A DNA stretch of 64,000 nucleotides from JBBEAM01 sp040882845 (GTDB lineage Bacteria > Pseudomonadota > Alphaproteobacteria > Kiloniellales > DSM-21159). A model generated the notes under the pieces. The model ran no database searches. It saw nothing but the letters and a program-made list of their open reading frames with translations, and was not told the DNA's origin. Each line of letters opens with the position of its first letter. Positions within the stretch are counted from its first letter, which is position 1. This document shows, in pieces, positions 8,874-17,193 of this stretch. The stretch lies in the NCBI GenBank assembly GCA_040882845.1, contig JBBEAM010000007.1:620001-684000 (forward strand), read 5' to 3'. The position numbers and the translations under genes were made by a program.

Positions 8874-9573
8874 CGCGGCCCCGGGCGGTGACAAGGGCGC
8901 GCGCCAGGCGCTGGCCCGGCGTCTCGGCCATGACTTCGCCAAACCCGACCTGCTCGAGCTGGCGCTGACACACGCCAGCCACAACTCCCGGCCCGGCGGC
9001 GTCGCCGTCAGCTACGAGCGTATGGAATTTCTCGGCGACCGGGTGCTGGGTCTGGTCGTGGCCGATCTGCTCTACCATCGGTTTTCCGGTGAGGACGAGG
9101 GCGCCCTGGCGCGGCGTTTTGCCGTGCTTGTGCGCCGCGAAACCCTGGCCGCCGTGGCCGGGGAAATCGAGCTCGGCAAGGCGCTGATCCTGGCGCGCGG
9201 CGAGGAGGAGGCGGGGTCCCAGGAGAACCCGGCGATACTCTCAGATTGCTGCGAGGCGGTGATCGCCGCGCTCTATCTCGACGGCGGCCTGGAACCGGCG
9301 CGGCGCTTCATCGCGGCCTACTGGACCGCGCGGCTTGAGGCCGATCCGACGCCGCCCAAGGACGCCAAGACGGAGCTGCAGGAATGGGCCCAGGGGCAGG
9401 GCCTGCCCCTGCCGCGCTATCGCGAGGTCGGGCGCCATGGTCCGGCCCATGAGCCCCACTTCACCATCGAGGTGACGGTCGAGGGCGTATCGCCGGCCGA
9501 AGGCAGCGGCAGTTCCAAGCGCCAGGCCGAGCAATCCGCCGCGGAAACTTTGCTGGGGCGTGCGAAGTCATGA
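8860..9573 (+). CDS. rnc: ribonuclease III
   Basis: Double-strand-specific endoribonuclease that processes rRNA precursors and regulatory RNAs. The catalytic signature ERMEFLGDRVLGLVVADLL lies near residues 53-71 and the second acidic cluster SDCCEAVIAALYLDGG near 127-142. The C-terminal double-stranded RNA-binding domain starts at about residue 165 (DAKTELQEWAQGQGLPLPRY). The start overlaps the end of lepB and the stop overlaps era (ATGA), indicating a tightly coupled operon. Confidence 0.97.
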   Translation: MASTDAAPGGDKGARQALARRLGHDFAKPDLLELALTHASHNSRPGGVAVSYERMEFLGDRVLGLVVADLLYHRFSGEDEGALARRFAVLVRRETLAAVAGEIELGKALILARGEEEAGSQENPAILSDCCEAVIAALYLDGGLEPARRFIAAYWTARLEADPTPPKDAKTELQEWAQGQGLPLPRYREVGRHGPAHEPHFTIEVTVEGVSPAEGSGSSKRQAEQSAAETLLGRAKS

Positions 9574-10466
9574 CCCGCCGCTTCGCCGTAGTCGCCCTGA
9601 TCGGCGCCCCTAACGCCGGCAAGTCCACGCTGCTCAACCGGCTGGTCGGTGCCAAGGTCTCGATCGTTACCCACAAGGTGCAGACCACGCGCGCCAAGGT
9701 GCGCGGCATCGCCATCGAAGGCGAGAGCCAGCTCGTCTATGTCGATACGCCCGGCATTTTCGCGCCGAAGCGGCGCCTCGATCGGGCGATGATCGCCGCC
9801 GCCTGGCAGGGCGTCGCCGACGCCGATTTCACCGTACTGCTGCACGACGCGCGGCGCAGCGAGATCGATGCCGAGACCGCGGCCATCCTGGACGGTCTGA
9901 AGGGCCGCAGGGGGCGGCATATCCTGGCGCTCAACAAGATCGACACCCTCAAGCCGGAGCAGCTCCTCTCCCTGGCCGAGCGTTTTTCTGCGGCGCACGA
10001 CTTCGAACAGGTCTTCATGATCTCGGCGCTCAATGGCGACGGGGTCGCGGATATGAGCCGCTACCTCGCCAAGGAAGCCGAGGAGGGCCCCTGGCACTTC
10101 CCCGAGGATCAGCTTTCCGACCTGCCGCAACGCCTGCTGGCTGCCGAAGTGCTGCGCGAGAAGCTGTTTCTGGCGCTGCATCAGGAACTGCCCTATGCGC
10201 TGACGGTGGAAACCGAAACCTGGGAAGACTTCGACGATGGCTCGGTGAAGATCGAGCAGGTGGTCTATGTCCAGCGCGACGCCCACAAGAAGATCGCCAT
10301 CGGCCGGGGCGGAGAGACCATCCGCGGCGTGCGCGAAGCGGCGCAGAGGGAGCTCGAGGCGATGTTCGAAACCAAGGTGCATCTCTTCGTCTTCGTCAAG
10401 GTGCGCGAACGCTGGCTCGACGATCCCGAACGCTACCGGCTCTGGGGCCTCGATTTCAGCGCCTGA
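9570..10466 (+). CDS. era: GTPase Era
   Basis: Ribosome-assembly GTPase that binds 16S rRNA. The G motifs are clear: G1 GAPNAGKS near residue 11, G3 DTPG near 58, and G4 NKID near 122. The C-terminal KH domain includes KKIAIGRGGETIRGVREAAQ near residue 235, the RNA-binding loop. The 298-residue length is normal. It overlaps rnc by four bases and precedes recO by 48 bases. Confidence 0.97.
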   Translation: MTRRFAVVALIGAPNAGKSTLLNRLVGAKVSIVTHKVQTTRAKVRGIAIEGESQLVYVDTPGIFAPKRRLDRAMIAAAWQGVADADFTVLLHDARRSEIDAETAAILDGLKGRRGRHILALNKIDTLKPEQLLSLAERFSAAHDFEQVFMISALNGDGVADMSRYLAKEAEEGPWHFPEDQLSDLPQRLLAAEVLREKLFLALHQELPYALTVETETWEDFDDGSVKIEQVVYVQRDAHKKIAIGRGGETIRGVREAAQRELEAMFETKVHLFVFVKVRERWLDDPERYRLWGLDFSA

Positions 10467-10514
10467 GGCTTTTTCGGGCTGCCGCGGCGCGGGCGCTTCT
10501 GCTACCTCTTGGCC

Positions 10515-11249
10515 ATGATCGAATGGAGCGACGACGCCCTGGTGCTGGCGGCGCGGCCGCATGGCGAGACCTCGGCCGTGCTGCAGCTGCTGACCCGTGA
10601 GCATGGTCGTCATGCGGGCCTGCTGCGCGGTGCCTTCAGCCGCCGCAACCGGGGCCTGCTGGAGCCCGGCAACCAGGTCACGGCGAAGTGGCAGGCGCGC
10701 CTGGCCGATCACCTCGGCACCTATAGCTGCGAGCTGGCGGCCGCGCACTCCGCCCGGCTGCTCGACGATCCCGACCGCCTGGCGGCGCTCAGCGCCGCCG
10801 CCGCGCTCTGCGAGGAGGCGCTGCCGGAACGCGAAGCCCACCCGCTTTGCTACGACGGCTTTCTCGCCCTGATCGCCGCCCTGCACGGCGAGCATTGGGC
10901 GGAAACCTACGTCCGCTGGGAACTCGGTATTCTGGGCGAACTCGGTTTCGGCCTGGATCTCGCCAACTGTGCCGCCGGCGGCGACCACAGTCAGCTCGCC
11001 TATGTCTCGCCGCGCAGCGGCCGGGCGGTCTCGCTTGCCGCCGCGGCGCCATTCCGCGAGCGCCTACTGACCTTGCCGAGATTCCTGGCCGGCGGCGGCG
11101 GGCAGGGCGGCAGGACCGAGGTCGCCCAGGGCCTGCGTCTGACCGGATACTTCTTCGAGCGCCACGTCTTTCATCCACGCGAGCGCCAACTGCCCGCGGC
11201 ACGCCTGCGCCTGCAGGAGCGCTTTCCCCTGCCGGAGGGCAGCGGGTGA
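10515..11249 (+). CDS. recO: DNA repair protein RecO
   Basis: Recombination mediator that works with RecR and RecF to load RecA at gaps. The N-terminal OB fold is recognisable (MIEWSDDALVLAARPHGETS, then LLTREHGRHAGLLRG). The helical C-terminal part includes YVRWELGILGELGFGLDLANCAA near residue 135. I start at the ATG at 10515 rather than the TTG two codons earlier, because relatives begin at this tryptophan-containing strand. The gene position after era is conserved. Confidence 0.93.
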   Translation: MIEWSDDALVLAARPHGETSAVLQLLTREHGRHAGLLRGAFSRRNRGLLEPGNQVTAKWQARLADHLGTYSCELAAAHSARLLDDPDRLAALSAAAALCEEALPEREAHPLCYDGFLALIAALHGEHWAETYVRWELGILGELGFGLDLANCAAGGDHSQLAYVSPRSGRAVSLAAAAPFRERLLTLPRFLAGGGGQGGRTEVAQGLRLTGYFFERHVFHPRERQLPAARLRLQERFPLPEGSG

Positions 11250-12490
11250 CCGAGTCACCCCATGTCATCGTCGTCGGCGGCGGTTTTCTCGGCGTCTGCG
11301 CGGCTCTGCACCTGCAGGCCGAGGGCTGGCGGGTGACGCTGCTGGAGCGTGGCGAGATCGGCGAAGGCGCCTCCTTCGGTAACGCTTCGGTGCTGGCTTC
11401 GGGCGGCGTCGATCCCGTGGCCGAGCCGGGCATCCTCTGGCAGGTGCCGGGGATGCTGTTCGATCCCCTGGGCCCGCTGCGCTTGCGCTGGAGCTATCTG
11501 CCGCGGATGAGCGGCTGGCTGCTGCGCTTCCTCGCCGCCTCGCGGCCCGGGCGCGTGGAGGAGATTTCGCTCGCCCTGGCGGCCCTGCTCGGCGACAGCG
11601 TCGAGGAAACCCAGGCGCTGGCCGCCGCGCATGGCTTGGAGGGGCATATCCGGCGCCAGGGCTGGCTGACGGTCTATGCCAGCAAGGCCGCCTACGCAGC
11701 GGCGCAGCCGACCATCGCCCTGAAACGCCGCCGCGGCGTCCGCGTCGAGGAGCTGGGCCCCGCGGAGCTGCGCCAGATGGAGCCCGCGCTTGCCCCCGAT
11801 CTGGCCGCCGGCACCTATCTGCCCGATGTCGGGCAGCTGCTGCAGAGCTACGACTTCCTGCGCGGCCTGGCCGAGGTTTTCCAAAGCAACGGCGGGCAGG
11901 TCCGAAAAGGCGAAGCACGGGGGTTCGTCCGCTCCGATGGGCGGGTGACCGGCGTCGAAACCGAAGCCGGAAAGCTTGCCTGCGACGCCGTGGTGGTGGC
12001 CGCCGGAGCCTGGTCGAAACCCCTGGCGCGGCAGCTCGGCGCGCGGATCCCCTTGGATACCGAGCGCGGCTATCACCTCAGCATCCCGGACTCCGGAATC
12101 GAGCTCGCGCGTCCGGTCTGCGACAGCGCCTCGGGGATGGTCTGTACTTCGCTCAGCGACGGGCTGCGGCTTGCCGGCACGGTCGAACTCGGCGGGCTGA
12201 ATGCAGCGCCGGATTGGCGGAGGGCGGAGGCCTTGGCGGCTCACGGCAAGCGCCTGCTTCCGGGCCTGAAGACAGAGGGCGCCAGCCGCTGGATAGGTTT
12301 CCGTCCCTCGATGCCGGATTCCCTGCCGGTGATCTCGCTGGCGCCCGGACAGCACAACGTCGCGCTGGCTTTCGGGCATGGGCATCTCGGCGTCACCCTG
12401 GCGGCCAAGACCGGAAAGCTTGTCGCGGCTTTGCTGTCCGGCCGCGATCCGGGCATCGATATGCGGCCCTATGCCGCCGACAGGTTCTAG
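11246..12490 (+). CDS. FAD-dependent amino-acid oxidoreductase (DadA-like)
   Basis: DAO-family flavoenzyme of 414 residues. The FAD-binding dinucleotide fold is at the N-terminus (VIVVGGGFLGVCAALHLQAEG), and the C-terminus has the usual FAD closure (IGFRPSMPDSLPVISLAPG and AFGHGHLGVTLAAKTGKLVA). GNASVLASGGVDPVAEPG resembles the region seen in D-amino acid dehydrogenases. The start is GTG at 11246, overlapping the recO stop, and is fixed by the FAD motif. Deamination of D-amino acids to 2-oxo acids is likely, but the substrate is not defined. Confidence 0.85.
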   Translation: MTESPHVIVVGGGFLGVCAALHLQAEGWRVTLLERGEIGEGASFGNASVLASGGVDPVAEPGILWQVPGMLFDPLGPLRLRWSYLPRMSGWLLRFLAASRPGRVEEISLALAALLGDSVEETQALAAAHGLEGHIRRQGWLTVYASKAAYAAAQPTIALKRRRGVRVEELGPAELRQMEPALAPDLAAGTYLPDVGQLLQSYDFLRGLAEVFQSNGGQVRKGEARGFVRSDGRVTGVETEAGKLACDAVVVAAGAWSKPLARQLGARIPLDTERGYHLSIPDSGIELARPVCDSASGMVCTSLSDGLRLAGTVELGGLNAAPDWRRAEALAAHGKRLLPGLKTEGASRWIGFRPSMPDSLPVISLAPGQHNVALAFGHGHLGVTLAAKTGKLVAALLSGRDPGIDMRPYAADRF

Positions 12491-12494
12491 CAAC

Positions 12495-12523
12495 TTGAAA
12501 CGACTCCGCGCGGCTCCCTAGTT
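12495..12523 (+). promoter_or_regulatory. weak candidate promoter of parC
   Basis: TTGAAA at 12495-12500, a 17-base spacer and CTAGTT at 12518-12523, with the ATG at 12548. The hexamers also carry an inverted pair TGAAAC/GTTTCA (12496-12501 and 12521-12526). The -10 match is poor. Confidence 0.3.
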
Positions 12524-12547
12524 TCATAGCATCCAGGAAAGGCGGTT

Positions 12548-14788
12548 ATGGCACCCAAGAGCGCCCCCGAAAGCGGCCAGATACGCGACGTTTCGCTCAC
12601 CGAAGCGCTGAGCGAGCGCTATCTGTCCTATGCGCTCTCGACGATCATGTCGCGCTCCCTGCCGGACGTGCGCGACGGCCTCAAGCCGGTGCATCGACGC
12701 TTGCTGTTCGCGATGCGGCAGCTCCGCCTCGATCCCAACACGGGCTTCAAGAAGTCGGCCCGCGTGGTCGGCGACGTGATCGGTAAGTTTCACCCCCACG
12801 GCGACCAGTCGATCTACGACGCGCTGGTGCGTCTCGCCCAGGTCTTCTCGCTGCGCTATCCTCTGATCGACGGGCAGGGAAACTTCGGCAACATCGACGG
12901 CGATAACGCCGCGGCCATGCGCTATACCGAGGCGCGGCTGACCGACATTGCCATGCGTCTGCTCGACGGGATCGACGAGGATGCCGTCGATTTCCGACCG
13001 ACCTACGACGGCGAAGCCGAGGAGCCGGTTGTGCTGCCGGCCGCGTTTCCGAATCTGCTGGCCAACGGCTCCCAAGGCATCGCCGTCGGTATGGCGACCT
13101 CGATCCCGCCGCACAACGTCGGCGAGCTCTGCGATGCCCTGCTGCACCTGATCAAGACGCCCAGGGCGACCTTCGACAAGCTGACCGAACTGGTGCCGGG
13201 TCCGGACTTTCCGACCGGCGGCGTGCTGAGCGAGAGTCGCGACTCGATCCTCGAGGCCTACCGCAGCGGACGCGGCTCCTTCCGGCTGCGCGCGCGTTGG
13301 GAAATCGAGAAGCTGAAAGGCGGCGGCTATCAGATCGTCGTCACCGAGATTCCCTTCCAGGTTCAGAAATCCCGCCTGATCGAGAAGATCGCCGAGCTGC
13401 TGCAGGCTCGCAAGCTGGCCATGCTCGGCGATGTCCTGGACGAATCCGCCGCCGAGGTGCGGCTGGTCCTGGAGCCGAAGAGCCGCAACGCCGAGCCTGA
13501 GATTCTGATGGAATCCCTGTTCCGCCAGACCGAGCTGGAGGTACGGATTCCGCTCAACATGAACGTTCTGGACGGCGAGCGCACGCCGCGGGTGATGGAC
13601 CTGCGCGAGGTGCTCCAGGCTTTCCTCGACCACCGCCATGTGGTGCTGCAGCGCCGCACGGCGCATCGCCTGGAGAAGATCGCCCACCGGCTGGAGATCC
13701 TCGAAGGCTACCTGATCGCCTACCTCAACCTCGACGAGGTGATCCGCATCATCCGTGAGGAGGGCGAGGCCAAGCCGGCGCTGATCGCGGCCTTCAAGCT
13801 GAGCGATACCCAGGCCGAGGCGATCCTCAACATGCGCCTGCGCGCCCTGCGCAGGCTCGAAGAGATCGCGATTCGGAAGGAGCACGCCGCCCTCAAGGAA
13901 GAGCAGGCGGACCTCGAGGACCTGATGGCCAAGGAGGATCGCCGCTGGAAGACCATCGCCGGCGAAATCCAGGAGTTGAAGAAGGCCTACGGACCCAAGA
14001 GCGAGCTTGGCCGCCGCAGGACCGAGGTCGCCGACGCACCGGCCGATGTGGTGGTGCCGCTGGAAGCCGTGATCGAGCGCGAGCCGGTGACCGTTCTGCT
14101 TTCGGCCAAGGGCTGGATCCGGGCTCTGAAGGGGCACCACGAGGATCTCTCCGACGCCAAGTACAAGGAAGGCGACCGCGAGGACTTCGTCGTGCCCTGC
14201 CATACCACGGACAAGCTGCTGCTGTTCGCCACCAACGGCCGCTTCTATACCCTGAGCGTCGATAAGCTGCCCGGCGGCCGCGGCTTCGGCGAGCCGGTGC
14301 GGCTGATGCTCGACCTGCCGAACGACCAGGACGTGATCGCGGCCCAGATTCCCGTCGAGGGGCGCAAGCTGCTGGTCGCGGCGAGCGATGGGCGCGGCTT
14401 CGTCGTTCCCGAGGGCGAGACGATCGCCCAGACAAAGAACGGCAGGCAGGTGCTCAATCTCGGCAGCGGCGCCGAGGCGGTCGTCTGCTACCCGCTTTCG
14501 GCAGGCGACGACTCCGTCGCCGTGGTCGGCGAGAACCGCAAGCTGCTGCTGTTTCCCCTCGGCGAGATGCCGGAGATGACCCGCGGGCGCGGCGTCATTC
14601 TGCAGCGCTACAAGGACGGCGGGCTGTCCGACGCCAAGACCTTCCGCCGCGAGGAGGGCCTGTCCTGGTCTGCCGGGCCCGGCCGGGTGCGCACGGAAAC
14701 CGCGCTGGCCGACTGGCAGGCCAAGCGGGCCCATGCCGGACGCCTGCCGCCGAAGGGTTTCCCGGCTTCCAAGAAGTTCGGGGTTTAG
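12548..14788 (+). CDS. parC: DNA topoisomerase IV subunit A
   Basis: Decatenates daughter chromosomes. The type IIA breakage-reunion domain is intact, with catalytic Tyr126 in AAAMRYTEAR and the helix motif KFHPHGDQSIYDALVR at residues 80-95. A C-terminal beta-pinwheel follows from about residue 500 (ILRALKGHH-like blades, here GWIRALKGHHEDLSDAKYKEGD). At 746 residues it is close to E. coli ParC and shorter than GyrA. The quinolone-region residues equivalent to E. coli Ser80 and Glu84 appear to be Gln87 and Asp91. Confidence 0.95.
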   Translation: MAPKSAPESGQIRDVSLTEALSERYLSYALSTIMSRSLPDVRDGLKPVHRRLLFAMRQLRLDPNTGFKKSARVVGDVIGKFHPHGDQSIYDALVRLAQVFSLRYPLIDGQGNFGNIDGDNAAAMRYTEARLTDIAMRLLDGIDEDAVDFRPTYDGEAEEPVVLPAAFPNLLANGSQGIAVGMATSIPPHNVGELCDALLHLIKTPRATFDKLTELVPGPDFPTGGVLSESRDSILEAYRSGRGSFRLRARWEIEKLKGGGYQIVVTEIPFQVQKSRLIEKIAELLQARKLAMLGDVLDESAAEVRLVLEPKSRNAEPEILMESLFRQTELEVRIPLNMNVLDGERTPRVMDLREVLQAFLDHRHVVLQRRTAHRLEKIAHRLEILEGYLIAYLNLDEVIRIIREEGEAKPALIAAFKLSDTQAEAILNMRLRALRRLEEIAIRKEHAALKEEQADLEDLMAKEDRRWKTIAGEIQELKKAYGPKSELGRRRTEVADAPADVVVPLEAVIEREPVTVLLSAKGWIRALKGHHEDLSDAKYKEGDREDFVVPCHTTDKLLLFATNGRFYTLSVDKLPGGRGFGEPVRLMLDLPNDQDVIAAQIPVEGRKLLVAASDGRGFVVPEGETIAQTKNGRQVLNLGSGAEAVVCYPLSAGDDSVAVVGENRKLLLFPLGEMPEMTRGRGVILQRYKDGGLSDAKTFRREEGLSWSAGPGRVRTETALADWQAKRAHAGRLPPKGFPASKKFGV

Positions 14789-14806
14789 CCTGAGAGCTTT
14801 CGCGGC

Positions 14807-16453
14807 CTATCCGAAGATTACCTTGGGCAGCCAGGTTGCGAGCTGCGGATAGAGGGCGAGGATCCCCAGGGCTATGACCTGGATCACCACGAAGGGTGCT
14901 ACGCCCTTGTAAATGTCCATCGTGGTGATCTCGGGTGGCGCGACGCCACGCAGGTAGAACAGCGCGAAGCCGAAAGGCGGCGTCAGGAAGGAGGTCTGCA
15001 GGTTCATCGCCATCATCACGCCGAGCCAGACCGGATTGATGTCCATCAGCAGCAGGATTGGCGCGACGATCGGCACCACCACGAAGGTGATCTCGATGAA
15101 ATCGAGGAAGAAGCCGAGCACGAACATCACCAGCATCACCATGACCACGGCGCCGACGACGCCGCCCGGCATGCTGCTGAGGAACTCATGCACCGTGTCG
15201 TCGCCGCCGAGACCGCGGAAGACCACGGAAAACACCGAGGCGCCGATCAGGATCACGAAAACCATCGAGGAGATCTGCATGGTGCTGCGCATCACCGGAT
15301 GCAGAATTTTGCTGCCGTAGACCCTGGCGACCGCGACCAGCAGCCCCCAGGCCACGCCGACCGCGGCGATGCAGGCGAGGACGATGCCGATCATGTCGCC
15401 GGTCGAGATGACGTTTCGGCCGACGCGCAGGTCCATGAAGGCGGTCAAAACCAGCATCAGCGCAAGGGAGAGGGCGGCGGTGTACATCGGTCTGTTGGTG
15501 TTGTCGTCGAGCAGGCGCCCGATCAGGCTGCCGTTGCTTGCCAGCATGTCCGCTCCGACCCCGTCGTAGAGCTGCATCTCCTGAACTCGGATGCCGGCCA
15601 GCAGGGTGGCGCCGACGGCGCCAACCGCGGCGGCCTCGGTCGGCGTGGCGACTCCGCCCAGGATCGAGCCGAGTACGGCAACGATCAGCACCACCGGCGG
15701 GATCAGGGCGTGCATGACTTTGAACAGGAAACTCGAACCGCCGAGCGAAACTTCGTCGCGTGGCACCGGCGGCGCCGCCTTCGGCCAGATGATGGCGTAG
15801 CCGATCTGATAGAGGATGTAGAGCGCGACTAGGGAGAGTCCGGGCAGGAGTGCGCCGGCAAAGAGGTCGCCGACCGAGACCGGCTCCGGCGACCAGTTGC
15901 CGAGCTCGCGCTGGGCATCGACGTAGGCGTTGGAGATCTGATCGCCGAGAATCACCAGCACGATCGACGGCGGGATGATCTGCCCCAGGGTGCCGGAGGC
16001 GCAGATCGTGCCGCAGGCGAGCGATGGCAGGTAGCCGCGCCGCATCATTGTCGGCAGCGACAGCAATCCCATGGTGACCACGGTAGCGCCGACGATGCCG
16101 GTCGATGCGGCGAGCAGCGCACCGACTACGGTGACGGAGATGCCGAGGCCGCCGCGCAGGCTGCCGAACAGCTGCCCCATGGTGTCGAGCAGTTCCTCGG
16201 CAACCTTCGAGCGTTCCAGCATGACTCCCATGAACACGAAGAGGGGCACCGCGATCAGCACCTCGTTGGTCATCGCGTTGCCGTAGATGCGCGAGGGCAG
16301 TGCGCCGAAGATCGACATGTCGAAGAGGCCCATGCTCAACGCGATGAGGGCGAAGATCAGGCCGGTACCGGCGAGGGTGAAAGCAACCGGAAAGCCCAGC
16401 ATCAGGAAGACGCAGGCGAAGGCGAACATCGCAAGATCGAGGATTTCGAGCAT
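14807..16453 (-). CDS. dctM: TRAP transporter large permease (DctM/FcbT3 type)
   Basis: Inner-membrane subunit that moves solute through a TRAP system driven by an ion gradient. It has many hydrophobic segments and conserved pieces such as IAVPLFVFMGVMLERS, ASTGIVGATVVTMGLLSLPTMM and GTLGQIIPPSIVLVILGDQI in the first half. At 548 residues it is longer than classical DctM (about 425-440) because of an extra central stretch, about residues 270-380, with a soluble part and added membrane segments. Such long forms are known in the mannitol/chloroaromatic branch. It follows dctQ with a three-base gap. Confidence 0.92.
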   Translation of the reverse strand: MLEILDLAMFAFACVFLMLGFPVAFTLAGTGLIFALIALSMGLFDMSIFGALPSRIYGNAMTNEVLIAVPLFVFMGVMLERSKVAEELLDTMGQLFGSLRGGLGISVTVVGALLAASTGIVGATVVTMGLLSLPTMMRRGYLPSLACGTICASGTLGQIIPPSIVLVILGDQISNAYVDAQRELGNWSPEPVSVGDLFAGALLPGLSLVALYILYQIGYAIIWPKAAPPVPRDEVSLGGSSFLFKVMHALIPPVVLIVAVLGSILGGVATPTEAAAVGAVGATLLAGIRVQEMQLYDGVGADMLASNGSLIGRLLDDNTNRPMYTAALSLALMLVLTAFMDLRVGRNVISTGDMIGIVLACIAAVGVAWGLLVAVARVYGSKILHPVMRSTMQISSMVFVILIGASVFSVVFRGLGGDDTVHEFLSSMPGGVVGAVVMVMLVMFVLGFFLDFIEITFVVVPIVAPILLLMDINPVWLGVMMAMNLQTSFLTPPFGFALFYLRGVAPPEITTMDIYKGVAPFVVIQVIALGILALYPQLATWLPKVIFG

Positions 16454-16456
16454 CGC

Positions 16457-16999
16457 CTAGAGTCTCTCTCGCTCTGCGGCGCTGGGCGGCGGTTCCTTTT
16501 CGAGCAGCACGGCCAGAGAACGAATCAGCAGCGCGATTCCTTGCAGCGCGACCAGGACGCAGAACACCAGGACAATAGTCTTTAACAGGAACACGCCCTG
16601 GATGCCGCTGGTTTCCTTAGAGCCTTCGTAGACCCTCCAGGCGCTTTGTACGTAGGGCCAGGAGTAGATCCAGATCAGCAGGCAGACCGGAAGCAGGAAG
16701 GCGAGGACGCCGAAGATATCGACCTTCGCCTTATGCCGCGGCGATGCCTCCCGATAGAAGATGTCGACCCGGACATGGCCGTCGTGCAGCAGGGTGTAGC
16801 CCGCGCCGAGCATGAAAAGGATACCGTGCATGTAGATGATCGACTCCTGCATGGCGATTGAGCCCATGCCGAAGACGTAGCGCATCAGCACCACGATGAA
16901 TTGCACCAGAACCATCAGCAACGCGAGCCAGGCGACCCACTTGCCGATGAATTCGTTGAGCATATCGATCGCCTTCGCGACCGAGATCAAGGCCTGCAC
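16457..16999 (-). CDS. dctQ: TRAP transporter small permease (DctQ)
   Basis: Small membrane subunit that partners DctM. Four hydrophobic segments are visible (WLALLMVLVQFIVVLMRYVFG, IIYMHGILFMLGAGYTLL, FGVLAFLLPVCLLIWIYSW and LLKTIVLVFCVLVALQGIAL). The DctQ motif GHVRVDIFY lies between the second and third. I chose the GTG at 16999 (180 residues, preceded by GGGGACGG), because the segment before it looks unlike the family. The frame is open to an ATG at 17074, and another ATG at 16963 is possible. Confidence 0.88.
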   Translation of the reverse strand: MQALISVAKAIDMLNEFIGKWVAWLALLMVLVQFIVVLMRYVFGMGSIAMQESIIYMHGILFMLGAGYTLLHDGHVRVDIFYREASPRHKAKVDIFGVLAFLLPVCLLIWIYSWPYVQSAWRVYEGSKETSGIQGVFLLKTIVLVFCVLVALQGIALLIRSLAVLLEKEPPPSAAERERL

Positions 17000-17116
17000 G
17001 ATTGACCGTCCCCAGAAAGCACTATCCCAATTCGCGTAGCGGCAGCTCTGCGGCTGCTTGCTGCTTGGCTTCAATAGTTATCTTGCGCGCCATGCGGCGT
17101 CTAGCGTGTTCGCGAA

Positions 17117-17148
17117 GAAGGCCCGCACGCCGAGGCGCGCGGGCCTTC
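17117..17148 (-). terminator. intercistronic hairpin between dctP and dctQ
   Basis: Perfect 10-base stem GAAGGCCCGC (17117-17126) with GCGGGCCTTC (17139-17148) and a 12-base loop. In the transcript direction (minus) it follows the dctP stop and precedes dctQ, with no T-run after it. It probably acts as a 3' stabiliser or partial attenuator, giving more binding protein than permease. Confidence 0.55.
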
Positions 17149-17193
17149 CGCTAAGCTTTGCCGCAAGGCAGGTTAGTAGGGCCGTTCGCCGAA

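Noticed and set aside
9417..10988. 523-codon open frame antisense to rnc, era and recO
   Set aside because: Crosses three well-defined genes of the opposite strand; no family resemblance.
12524..14734. 736-codon open frame antisense to parC
   Set aside because: It mirrors parC over its whole length, has no recognisable domain and follows from the strong third-position GC bias; parC is unmistakable on the plus strand.
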